Part shown: positions 35,530 through 43,337 of the stretch, one piece after another
How positions within the stretch are numbered: the first letter of the stretch is position 1
Layout of the letters: every line of letters begins with the position of its first letter
Assembly (NCBI GenBank): GCA_018604165.1
Contig: CP075895.1
Span: 2,599,001 to 2,663,000 of the forward strand
From: Chitinophagaceae bacterium LGM1
GTDB taxonomy: Bacteria > Bacteroidota > Bacteroidia > Chitinophagales > Chitinophagaceae
Reading direction: 5' to 3'
DNA length: 64,000 nucleotides
Position numbers and translations under genes: made by a program
Notes under the pieces: generated by a model
What the model was told of the DNA's origin: nothing
What the model saw: only the letters and a program-made list of their open reading frames with translations
Databases searched by the model: none

Positions 35530-36486
35530 ATGACAATAACTCAATTAGAATATGTAGTAGCTGTTGCTACTTATAAAAGTTTTGTTTCGGCAGCCGAAAA
35601 ATGCTTTGTTACCCAGCCTACACTTAGTATGCAGATACAAAAACTGGAGGAAGAGCTTGGAATCAAACTTTTTGACCGTAACAAGCACCCGATAGCCATA
35701 ACTGCTATGGGCGAGGCTATAGTAGAACAAGCGCGTAATATACTGGCAGAGTGTGAGCGAATAACTGAACTGATACAAAACCAACATAACACGCTGAGTG
35801 GAAAATTCAGGTTAGCGGTAATACCTACAGTAGCTCCTTACATACTACCTGGCTTGCTGGAAAAATACGCAGGTAAATACCCTGATGTAAAGATGGAAGT
35901 GAAGGAGATGGAAACCAAGCAGATAGTACTTGCTTTGCGCAACAATGAAATAGATGCAGCTTTGGTAAGCACACCGCTTGAGGAAAATAATATCAAAGAA
36001 TATCCACTATTTTCGGAGCCTTTTGTGGCTTATTTTTCGGCAGACGAACCTGCATTGAAAAAACGATTGATTACGCCCGATGATGTTTCGCTAGAACGTA
36101 TCTGGTTGTTAAATGAAGGGCATTGTATGCGCAACCAGATACTGGACCTGTGCAGTGACCAAGTGCAGGTATTGCAGGCAGACAAGCCATACAGGTACGA
36201 CAGCAGCAACGTTGAAACACTGCGCAAAATGGTGGATAAAAACAAAGGTCTGACTGTACTACCCGAACTGGCAACGTTTGAGTTTACAGAAGACCAGCAA
36301 GATAGGGTGCGCTATTTTGAAGACCCTGAACCTGTACGCGAAATAAGCATCGTTACAAACGACCATTTTGTACGCCTTTCTTTGCTGCAAACACTGATAG
36401 ATGAAATAAGCGAACTGGTACCAGAAAAAATGCGTGTACAAAAGAAGAACAGGAAAGTATTGCGCATACAGTCTGCTAAGCTGTAG
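35530..36486 (+). CDS. oxyR: Hydrogen-peroxide-sensing LysR-type regulator OxyR
   Basis: A 318-residue LysR-type transcription factor. The N-terminal winged helix-turn-helix is at ~1-60 (MTITQLEYVVAVATYKSFVSAAEKCFVTQPTLSMQ in part). The effector domain has EGHCMRNQILDLC, with cysteines at residues 199 and 208. This matches both the local sequence and the numbering of the redox pair of E. coli OxyR, whose disulfide switches the protein to an activator of catalase and peroxidase genes. The C-terminal ~20 residues are basic. It is convergent with, and overlaps by 11 bp, a methyltransferase gene. No target peroxidase gene is adjacent. Confidence 0.9.
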   Translation: MTITQLEYVVAVATYKSFVSAAEKCFVTQPTLSMQIQKLEEELGIKLFDRNKHPIAITAMGEAIVEQARNILAECERITELIQNQHNTLSGKFRLAVIPTVAPYILPGLLEKYAGKYPDVKMEVKEMETKQIVLALRNNEIDAALVSTPLEENNIKEYPLFSEPFVAYFSADEPALKKRLITPDDVSLERIWLLNEGHCMRNQILDLCSDQVQVLQADKPYRYDSSNVETLRKMVDKNKGLTVLPELATFEFTEDQQDRVRYFEDPEPVREISIVTNDHFVRLSLLQTLIDEISELVPEKMRVQKKNRKVLRIQSAKL

Positions 36487-37132
36487 CAATCACAATTCGG
36501 TTCATGCCGTCTTCTAATATTTCACATTTACTGAAAGTGGTTTCTATACAATGCCTGGCTGCTTGCCAGGCATCTTTGTTTATTACAATATAGTTAAGCA
36601 CTAAAACACCACCATCAGCTAATGCTGCTTTACAAGACAGCAGAAACACTTGCGATGTTACAAATGCAGGCACTACCCTGCTATTAAAAATATCTACCAC
36701 TACCAAACTATACTGTTGGCTGTTTGTTGCCATATATTGTTCTGCATCTTCATGTATAGGTATTGCTTCTGTTGCAACAGCTTTGGGTAAGGTATCTATT
36801 GCCCATTGCAGAATAGTGGCATCAGCTTCTACCAAAGTATATGTTGGTGAATAACCAAAGCCATACAAAATATGTACAACACTACCCAACCCTGTACCCA
36901 ATACCAACACACTGTCGCCTATAGCTTTCCTTTTATGGAGATAACGAATAGCAAGCCTAAGCGGACGATAGCGGCTACCGTCTGAATACAAAGCATCGTA
37001 CGTGGCCAATTGGTACTGCCCTCGGTGATAATAAAGCTCCAATACTGCGTTTTGTTGTGTAGCAGCTTTGGCAATTTTTACCGGGTACAGATAGCTCAGC
37101 AGCCTTTGATGCCATGATAGCTCATGCTCCAT
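36476..37132 (-). CDS. Spermidine synthase-like SAM-dependent methyltransferase fold protein
   Basis: A 218-residue Rossmann-fold protein. The nucleotide-binding glycine loop is SVLVLGTGLGSVVHILYG, followed by the acidic strand end TLVEAD and VVVDIFNSRVVPAFVTS, as in the polyamine aminopropyltransferase (spermidine synthase) branch. It lacks the N-terminal beta domain of true spermidine synthases. The catalytic Asp of the usual DxxDP is replaced by DIFNS. It may therefore be a methyltransferase or an inactive relative. It is next to the M48 protease gene (1 bp gap), suggesting co-transcription. Confidence 0.78.
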   Translation of the reverse strand: MEHELSWHQRLLSYLYPVKIAKAATQQNAVLELYYHRGQYQLATYDALYSDGSRYRPLRLAIRYLHKRKAIGDSVLVLGTGLGSVVHILYGFGYSPTYTLVEADATILQWAIDTLPKAVATEAIPIHEDAEQYMATNSQQYSLVVVDIFNSRVVPAFVTSQVFLLSCKAALADGGVLVLNYIVINKDAWQAARHCIETTFSKCEILEDGMNRIVIATA

Positions 37133-37133
37133 C

Positions 37134-37931
37134 TTATGGCTTGTAGTACTGCATTGCTTTGGGCATCCAGCCTTTCAGTTGGTTGATGCGGGTAACATCG
37201 CTGGGGTGGGTGCTCAAAAACTCAGGTGGTTTCTGCCCGCCTTTGGCAGCCATGCGTTGCCAGAATACAGGAGCCTCATTAGGATTGTACCCCGCCATTG
37301 CCATAAAATAAAGCCCCATTTCATCGGCTTCGCTTTCGTGCGTACGAGAGTATTTTAACACTGCTAATGTAGACCCAACACCATACGCAACATTGAATAG
37401 CTCTTGTGCCTGCTGTGGCTTACTTGACATAAGTACAGATAGTGTAACACCACCTGCTTGTTGTATCAAACCTTGGCTCATACGCTCATTACCATGTCTT
37501 GCTACCGCGTGGGCTATTTCATGCCCCATAATAACTGCAAGACCTGTTTCATTAGCTGCTATCGGCAAGATACCACTATACACCACTACTTTACCACCAG
37601 GCATACAAAATGCATTCACCTCATTGTTATTTACCAAGTTGAATTCCCACTGATAACCGGCAATTAAATCTTGCTTCCCTATTTGTTTCAGATATTCCTG
37701 GACAGCTAAAGCCATTTTGTTACCTACACGTTTTACCATTTCAGCTTCGGCAGTACCATTCACAGGTCTATTAGTTGCTAAAAAACTACTGTATGATGTT
37801 GCTGACATTTGCCTTACAGATCCTTCATCTACAAGGTTTACGGAACTCCTACCCGTTACAGGGTTTTTAAAACAAGAACTGAATATTGCAGGCATCAACA
37901 TAATAGCTGCAATGGCTGATAGTTTTCTCAT
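37134..37931 (-). CDS. M48 family metallopeptidase, predicted lipoprotein
   Basis: A 265-residue peptidase. The N-terminus is a lipoprotein-like signal (MLMPAIFSSC, Cys20). The catalytic motif is GHEIAHAVARHG (His137, Glu138, His141), with a third-ligand region SRTHESEADEMGLYFMAMAGYNP. This is the BepA/LoiP-like branch of M48, secreted proteases that handle misassembled outer-membrane proteins or the envelope. It may act at the inner face of the outer membrane. The FSSC lipobox is slightly non-standard, so lipidation is likely but not certain. Confidence 0.92.
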   Translation of the reverse strand: MRKLSAIAAIMLMPAIFSSCFKNPVTGRSSVNLVDEGSVRQMSATSYSSFLATNRPVNGTAEAEMVKRVGNKMALAVQEYLKQIGKQDLIAGYQWEFNLVNNNEVNAFCMPGGKVVVYSGILPIAANETGLAVIMGHEIAHAVARHGNERMSQGLIQQAGGVTLSVLMSSKPQQAQELFNVAYGVGSTLAVLKYSRTHESEADEMGLYFMAMAGYNPNEAPVFWQRMAAKGGQKPPEFLSTHPSDVTRINQLKGWMPKAMQYYKP

Positions 37932-37978
37932 ACCAAATACGTTTGGGTAATATCAATAAAAAAAATGCTACAACACGC

Positions 37979-38611
37979 TTACTTGCGAAACCTGCGCTTA
38001 CGGAAGAGGGGGACTTTACTTTCGTTACCGTTCAGCAGCCTGTTTATGTTTTTGTGATGTGTAAGCACCACAAGGCAAGCAGTAGCTACTGCAAATATAC
38101 GATAACTGATTTCGGGTTCGCGAAAGATGAATAGAATTAATAACGGAAAGGCAATACTGGCTACGATGCTGCTAAGCGATACATAACGCGTGAGGTATAG
38201 CATACACACAAACACCAACACAAGGCTAATGGCTACTTGTGGTTGTATGCCCAGTATCATACCAAATAATGTGGCAATACCTTTACCACCCCTGAAGTCG
38301 GCCCAAATAGGGAATATATGCCCTATAACGGCACATAAGCCTAGTATTATCTGCAGGTTGGTAATAGCCTCTGTATGCCAGCCATAATTGGATAATAATG
38401 AGAGCTTTACAGCAATAAAGCCCTTCATCATGTCTATCAACATCACTACAGAGCCTGCTTTAGAGCCTAATATCCTGAATGTATTGGTAGCACCTGCATT
38501 ACCGCTGCCATGCTCCCTTATGTCAATACCATATACGTTTTTGCTTACCCATACCGCCGTAGGCACAGAGCCTATCAGGTAAGCTAATACTACAAGGATT
38601 GCAATCGTCAT
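37979..38611 (-). CDS. plsY: Acyl-phosphate glycerol-3-phosphate acyltransferase PlsY
   Basis: A 210-residue integral membrane enzyme with about five helices. Family motifs are visible: the first IGSVPTAVWVSK, then EHGSGNAGATNTFRILG, and FRGGKGIATLFG. PlsY transfers an acyl group from acyl-phosphate to glycerol-3-phosphate, the first step of phospholipid synthesis in most bacteria. Length and motifs are complete. The basic C-terminal tail is short. The partner PlsX is not in the window. Confidence 0.96.
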   Translation of the reverse strand: MTIAILVVLAYLIGSVPTAVWVSKNVYGIDIREHGSGNAGATNTFRILGSKAGSVVMLIDMMKGFIAVKLSLLSNYGWHTEAITNLQIILGLCAVIGHIFPIWADFRGGKGIATLFGMILGIQPQVAISLVLVFVCMLYLTRYVSLSSIVASIAFPLLILFIFREPEISYRIFAVATACLVVLTHHKNINRLLNGNESKVPLFRKRRFRK

Positions 38612-38736
38612 TCTATTAATTTCGGGTTGAAGACAACAAATATAAACTTTGGGCTCGGTATATCCTATACCCGCAAAATTGCAAATTTAACACGTTAATT
38701 GTTTATGAAATATTAAAAGAAAACAACTACTGATTA

Positions 38737-39552
38737 TCATTTTTCATATTCAAGACATATCCAATTACTGTAGCTGTTTGTCTTTATATATATATAGCCG
38801 CTATTTTCAGCACATTTTCGTATTACGGATTCATCTTCTGTAAGCAAGCCACTCATCAATAGCTTACCACCAGCATTGGTAAGCATATACATATCTTGCA
38901 TGTAATGTAAAAGTATGTGGCGGTTGATGTTGGCTAGCACTACATCGTAATGGCGCGGTGGTAATTGTTCAAGACTGCCTTGTGAAGCTGTAATATGTTT
39001 ACAAGCATTTCTCTCAATATTCTCTCTGGTGTTTTCATAAGCCCATTCGTCATTGTCTATAGCTGCTATATCGGTAGCCCCCATCTTTTCTGCCAGTATA
39101 GCCAATATACCCGTGCCGGTACCTAAATCCAGTACAGATTTACCTGCAAAGTCTATATGCCGCATATTAGCTACCATCATCCGTGTAGTGGCATGATGCC
39201 CAGTACCGAATGACATTTTGGGCGTGATGATGATTTCGTGGGTTGTTACAACGTCCAGCTGATGAAAATCTGCCCTAATGGTACAAAAGTCGTCCACCAC
39301 TACTGGCTGAAAATTCTTTTCCCATTCTGCATTCCAGTTTTGTTGGCCTATCGTTTCTGTGTCATATGCCAACTGATACTGATCAGCCAGCAGTTGCAGC
39401 GTTTCAGCATCAAAGCTATCTGTAGGTATATAAGCGTACAATGCATCGTCTGTTTCTTCAAAACCATCATAACCCTCAGCAGCCAGCCTGGCAATCAATA
39501 TCTCGCGCGTCGATGCTTCTGTGGTGTGTAGTATTGCTTTATGATATTGCAT
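38737..39552 (-). CDS. prmA: Ribosomal protein L11 methyltransferase PrmA
   Basis: The start is set at the ATG at 39552 (MQYHKAI); 28 further in-frame codons upstream are unlike the family. The ~271-residue protein has a variable N-terminal domain that recognises L11 and a C-terminal methyltransferase domain with GTGHHATTRMM, the SAM loop VLDLGTGTGILAILAEKMG, and the VLANINRHILL motif (the N-I-N/P-type motif IV). It trimethylates L11 on several residues. Length is slightly below that of E. coli PrmA (~293). It is separated from plsY by ~125 bp. Confidence 0.93.
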   Translation of the reverse strand: MQYHKAILHTTEASTREILIARLAAEGYDGFEETDDALYAYIPTDSFDAETLQLLADQYQLAYDTETIGQQNWNAEWEKNFQPVVVDDFCTIRADFHQLDVVTTHEIIITPKMSFGTGHHATTRMMVANMRHIDFAGKSVLDLGTGTGILAILAEKMGATDIAAIDNDEWAYENTRENIERNACKHITASQGSLEQLPPRHYDVVLANINRHILLHYMQDMYMLTNAGGKLLMSGLLTEDESVIRKCAENSGYIYIKTNSYSNWICLEYEK

Positions 39553-39590
39553 AATGACAAAGGTAATGGCTGGCAGGTGTATATAAAAAA

Positions 39591-39617
39591 TCATCCCGCA
39601 GATATAGTGCGGGATGA
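39591..39617 (-). terminator. Intrinsic terminator after the porE-like gene
   Basis: A 10-bp perfect stem (39591-39600 with 39608-39617) is followed on the minus strand by TTTTTTATAT. Confidence 0.85.
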
Positions 39618-39643
39618 TTAAAATATGACTAAACAAATATTTA

Positions 39644-41824
39644 TTACTTATTAACCCTGCTACCCGGCGTTGTCATATCGGGCGTGCCATCTGTAGGGTC
39701 TGCATCTTCATTGTTATTTTCGTTCTGCATCAGGTTTTTAGATTGTTCGTCCATATTGCCTGGCTTAGCACTGTTGTATAATATGCGACGTGTGGGCACA
39801 TCTGTAACAATACGGAACTCAGTACGGCGGTTCAACTGGCGACCAACGGGGTTGTCTTTACCATTGGTAGTATTAGGAGCGGCAGGCATAGCAGCACCAA
39901 ATCCTTTTGCTACCAGACGTGTTTGTTCAATACCTGCACCTACCAGATAATCAATCACAGATTGTGCACGTCTTTCAGACAATTTCTTATTGTAGTCGTC
40001 TTTACCTTTACCGTCAGTAAAAGAGTACACTTCAACATTAAATGAAGGATTGTCTTTCAGGAAGTTTACTACAGAATCTAATGAAGCAACTGATTCAGGA
40101 CGTAATTCTGCTTTATCATAATCGTAGTATACATTGCTTACTGCGAATGTATAGACGGGTGTAATTTCATCCATATAGATGGTAACCGTTACTGTATCAT
40201 CCGGGTCAGTACGTTTTACATCCATTGTATTAACCGTTGCGCGGCTTGATGCAAAACCTTGCCTGTCACCATTCAATACATATGATTTACTGCGGGCAAT
40301 GTTGAAAGCGAAATTACCGTCTGTAGAATTGAATGTCTTCAAATCTCCATTCTGGTCAACCATTTTCACCACCACTTCATTCATCAGTTGCGATGTTTTG
40401 CGGTCAACCACTTTACCAATAACAACCAGTTTTGGTTCGTATTGTATGCGCCAGATATCATCGCAACAAGTTGGGTTTTTCAATGCCACAGAGCCCAAGC
40501 GGTTTGATACTACATAAGCATCTGGTTTACCAACCGGATCTTTGATGTAATACATTTCATCTGCTGCAGTATTAACCGGATAACCTAAATTTTGAACATT
40601 TGAATAACGAGATGGTCCACCGTCGGCAGAGTAGATATCAAAACCACCCATTGTCACCCAACCGTTTGAGGCAAAATACAATTTATTAACACGGCTATCG
40701 TAGTATGGTGTTACCTCATCTCGCTCAGTATTGATTTGCTTACCTGCATTTTGCGGGCGACGGTATGTACCGTTGCGTGAGTCAATTACAGAATACCATA
40801 TATCATAACCACCACGGCTTTGCAGTTTGCGATTTGATGAGAAGAATAATATTTCTTTCTTGCCCACTTTTGCAATAAATGGTTGTGTGTTAGAACCACC
40901 TTCGTTAATGCCTTCGCCCAACAGTTGCGGTTCACCCCATTTAGCTTTTTCAAACTTAGAAACGTAGATTTTACATTCTACTTTCAAAGAGTCACCTTCA
41001 GCACATTTAGTAAAGTAAAAGCGTTCTCCACCAACACTGTAGCATCCATTACCTACGTGTGCTTTTTTGGTGTTAAAACCACCGTCTTTAAATTCCAATG
41101 CCCATTGAAATGAATCTACACGTTCAGTGTACATTTGTTTGCGAGACACCATGAAACTTGACATATACTCGGCACTGCGTTTGTCAAACTCAGCAATGCT
41201 GTTTTGACGCATGCTGGAGAACAACAACGTTGTATCACCCAGTGGATAAGGGGCAGATTCAGTATATGCACTGTTTACGTTAGGACCGGCATTGATGATC
41301 GTAACAGCCTGTGGGTCTTTAACAGAATTCATGGCCATGTTACAACCTTCTATCTCGCGCAATGCACGTTTCTTTTCTTTTTTGAATGTTTTGGGATTGT
41401 CAGTAATAAATTTATTGAACTGAACAATCGCATCTTCATAGCGACCTTGTTGCTTCAGCATCAGCGCGCTTTTGAAGATAGCTTCAGGATACATTTTCGG
41501 AGACATAGAATATACCTCTGAAAAATAAGCTGCCGCAGGAGCATAGTCGCGCGTCATCCAATAGCATTCTGCCAGTTGGTACGTCAGGTAAGGATTGCGT
41601 TCATCCTCCTGTTTCAGTTGTTGATAATACTCTATCGCGTTGAAGTAGCTTCCTTCGCGGTAAAGCCCATCTGCCCAACGTAATTTTTTATAGTACGGGA
41701 GCTTCGATACGGGATCGTCAGCTTTGTTTCTATACTTCTCTTTACGTTGCTGCTGTGCGTTAGCATCAAATTGAATAGTAACCAGAACCGTAGCCAGAAT
41801 CAGTAGCAGCCAATTTTTTCTCAT
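39644..41824 (-). CDS. PorE-like OmpA family protein with TPR, PD40 propeller and CRD domains
   Basis: A 726-residue exported protein. After a signal peptide (~23 residues, ending ANAQ) come TPR hairpins (~50-165), a WD40/PD40-like propeller (~190-450), a carboxypeptidase-regulatory-like domain (~455-530), and an OmpA peptidoglycan-binding domain (~560-680, with YDYDKAELRPESVASLD and FTDGKGKDDYNKKLSERRAQSV). This order is that of PorE, a T9SS component thought to tether the machine to peptidoglycan. It follows porP in the same direction, with a hairpin between. The last ~45 residues are acidic and Asn-rich. Confidence 0.88.
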   Translation of the reverse strand: MRKNWLLLILATVLVTIQFDANAQQQRKEKYRNKADDPVSKLPYYKKLRWADGLYREGSYFNAIEYYQQLKQEDERNPYLTYQLAECYWMTRDYAPAAAYFSEVYSMSPKMYPEAIFKSALMLKQQGRYEDAIVQFNKFITDNPKTFKKEKKRALREIEGCNMAMNSVKDPQAVTIINAGPNVNSAYTESAPYPLGDTTLLFSSMRQNSIAEFDKRSAEYMSSFMVSRKQMYTERVDSFQWALEFKDGGFNTKKAHVGNGCYSVGGERFYFTKCAEGDSLKVECKIYVSKFEKAKWGEPQLLGEGINEGGSNTQPFIAKVGKKEILFFSSNRKLQSRGGYDIWYSVIDSRNGTYRRPQNAGKQINTERDEVTPYYDSRVNKLYFASNGWVTMGGFDIYSADGGPSRYSNVQNLGYPVNTAADEMYYIKDPVGKPDAYVVSNRLGSVALKNPTCCDDIWRIQYEPKLVVIGKVVDRKTSQLMNEVVVKMVDQNGDLKTFNSTDGNFAFNIARSKSYVLNGDRQGFASSRATVNTMDVKRTDPDDTVTVTIYMDEITPVYTFAVSNVYYDYDKAELRPESVASLDSVVNFLKDNPSFNVEVYSFTDGKGKDDYNKKLSERRAQSVIDYLVGAGIEQTRLVAKGFGAAMPAAPNTTNGKDNPVGRQLNRRTEFRIVTDVPTRRILYNSAKPGNMDEQSKNLMQNENNNEDADPTDGTPDMTTPGSRVNK

Positions 41825-41871
41825 GTTAGCGAGCGTTGTTAATGGGTATAAAAGTATAAATTGCTTTAAAA

Positions 41872-41912
41872 AAAAGAAAGGGCTTTAAAAAATTTTTTTG
41901 CCCTTTCTTTTT
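41872..41912 (-). terminator. Hairpin between porP and the porE-like gene
   Basis: AAAAGAAAGGGC (41872-41883) pairs with GCCCTTTCTTTT (41900-41911), a 12-bp stem with a 16-nt AT loop. It could act as terminator or as attenuator that sets a lower porE-like level. Confidence 0.7.
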
Positions 41913-41930
41913 TGGTTATTTAGAATGTTG

Positions 41931-42971
41931 TTAGAAGCGAGCGCAAGGATATATCAATTTACGCGCAAAATCAAGCGGGTCGGGCGCTATATATATCAGC
42001 GATATCTCAAAACCACCGTTACCGTTTGATGCTGTTTTGAGGTTTGACGTGTTGTAATCGTAGCTCACACCTACACGGAGTCCTTTAAATTCAACACCTG
42101 CGTTTACCATCAAAGCATCATTTGAACGATAATAACCGCCTAAGAATACCGCCGTTGTAAAGTTGCGGAATTCCGGATTGCCTACTATCAGGTGAAATTC
42201 ATTACCTGCAACCAACTCTGTTGCTGTAGACTGTGACTGGTAAAGCACTGCCGGGCGCAAGCTGAATTTTTCGCTAACATAAGCTATAGCACCTACCTGT
42301 GCGGTATAACGCATACCTAAGCCTACATCTTTTGTGCGCTTGCGCATAAATGATTCCTGAGGTTGGTTCAGGTTGTTTGCACCCAAACCAATTACATAAC
42401 CAAAGTTTGAACCTACAGACTGTGCCCAAGAGATGCCTGCATTCAGCGTAAAGTAGTTAACCCTGTTATTCATAGCCTCTCCGGATGTACCGGGGTCAAA
42501 CTGGCCGTTATTGAATTCGTTCTGAAAATACAACTTTGTCAGATCAATACTTTTTTGCGTATAACCGCCCTGAAAGCCTACTGACAGAGATTTGTTCTGA
42601 TTACCACCAAGAAATTTGTGGTACGCAACAGAACCTAATACAGACAGATTAGAGAGATTGCCATCACCTGCGCGGTCGTTATACAATTGCAAACCACCAG
42701 CAAGATAATCATCATGTGATAAATCGTTGATGATAGGCGCATCAATAGACACAGCATACGTTTTGAACGGAGAAGTAACGCTTCTCCACTGATCGCGATA
42801 GATAGCTGTCGCGCGCCATTGTCCGCTGAAGTTGCCTGTGAATGCAGGGTTCACGATAAGCGGTGCAGCGTTGAACTGTGTGAAGTGCACATCCTGCGCC
42901 TGTACTGTGTTGAAAGCAAGAGCCAATGCTGCTACTACGCTTGCCCGGCTAATTGTATTTTTCATCGTCAT
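41931..42971 (-). CDS. PorP/SprF family type IX secretion membrane protein
   Basis: A 346-residue outer-membrane protein with a signal peptide (~25 residues, ending TVQAQ). The start AQDVHFTQFNAAPLIVNPAFTG is the hallmark of PorP/SprF proteins, followed by a ~300-residue beta-barrel ending in RKLIYPCARF with an aromatic terminus. SprF-type proteins help move specific adhesins through the T9SS and hold them at the surface. It is upstream of a PorE-like gene. In many Bacteroidota such pairs serve a particular large adhesin; none lies next to this pair, but several sorting-domain proteins are in the window. Confidence 0.92.
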   Translation of the reverse strand: MTMKNTISRASVVAALALAFNTVQAQDVHFTQFNAAPLIVNPAFTGNFSGQWRATAIYRDQWRSVTSPFKTYAVSIDAPIINDLSHDDYLAGGLQLYNDRAGDGNLSNLSVLGSVAYHKFLGGNQNKSLSVGFQGGYTQKSIDLTKLYFQNEFNNGQFDPGTSGEAMNNRVNYFTLNAGISWAQSVGSNFGYVIGLGANNLNQPQESFMRKRTKDVGLGMRYTAQVGAIAYVSEKFSLRPAVLYQSQSTATELVAGNEFHLIVGNPEFRNFTTAVFLGGYYRSNDALMVNAGVEFKGLRVGVSYDYNTSNLKTASNGNGGFEISLIYIAPDPLDFARKLIYPCARF

Positions 42972-43337
42972 GATATATTAACCTTGTTGTTAGTATCTTA
43001 AAAGTTAAAAGTATGCTATTTATCTATTGTTTGCAAGCCATACTAAATAGGTATAGTCGCAGTTTCTCAACGGTTGAAAATACGGAAATATTTCAAAGTT
43101 GCAATGCCTGTATGCAGATTTTTTGACGCAACCCGCACAGAGCCTTTATTTACCAACAGCTAAAAAAACATAGTCCGCCCGCTAATTTTATTAGACAGAC
43201 CTATGACATTGATGGTTGGTTGTTGTTTTATTGCAATATGTTCTTTTTCAAAATGGAGTAGATGTAAGTTTTAGTTATAGCCGTTATTTTAGCCCGTGGT
43301 TTATTGAAAATTGTACTTTTGCCACCTACTGCCTGCT
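42972..43337. other. Divergent intergenic region porP / ftsK
   Basis: 366 bp without a gene. The right end holds the ftsK -7 element TACTTTTG at 43314-43321. I could not find a clear TTTG/TAnnTTTG pair for porP on the minus strand, and no hairpin or repeat stands out. Confidence 0.6.
43314..43321 (+). promoter_or_regulatory. -7 element (TACTTTTG) of ftsK
   Basis: TACTTTTG matches TAnnTTTG and ends 16 bp before the ftsK ATG. The -33 region has only TTTTA (43287-43291), a weak match. Confidence 0.5.
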
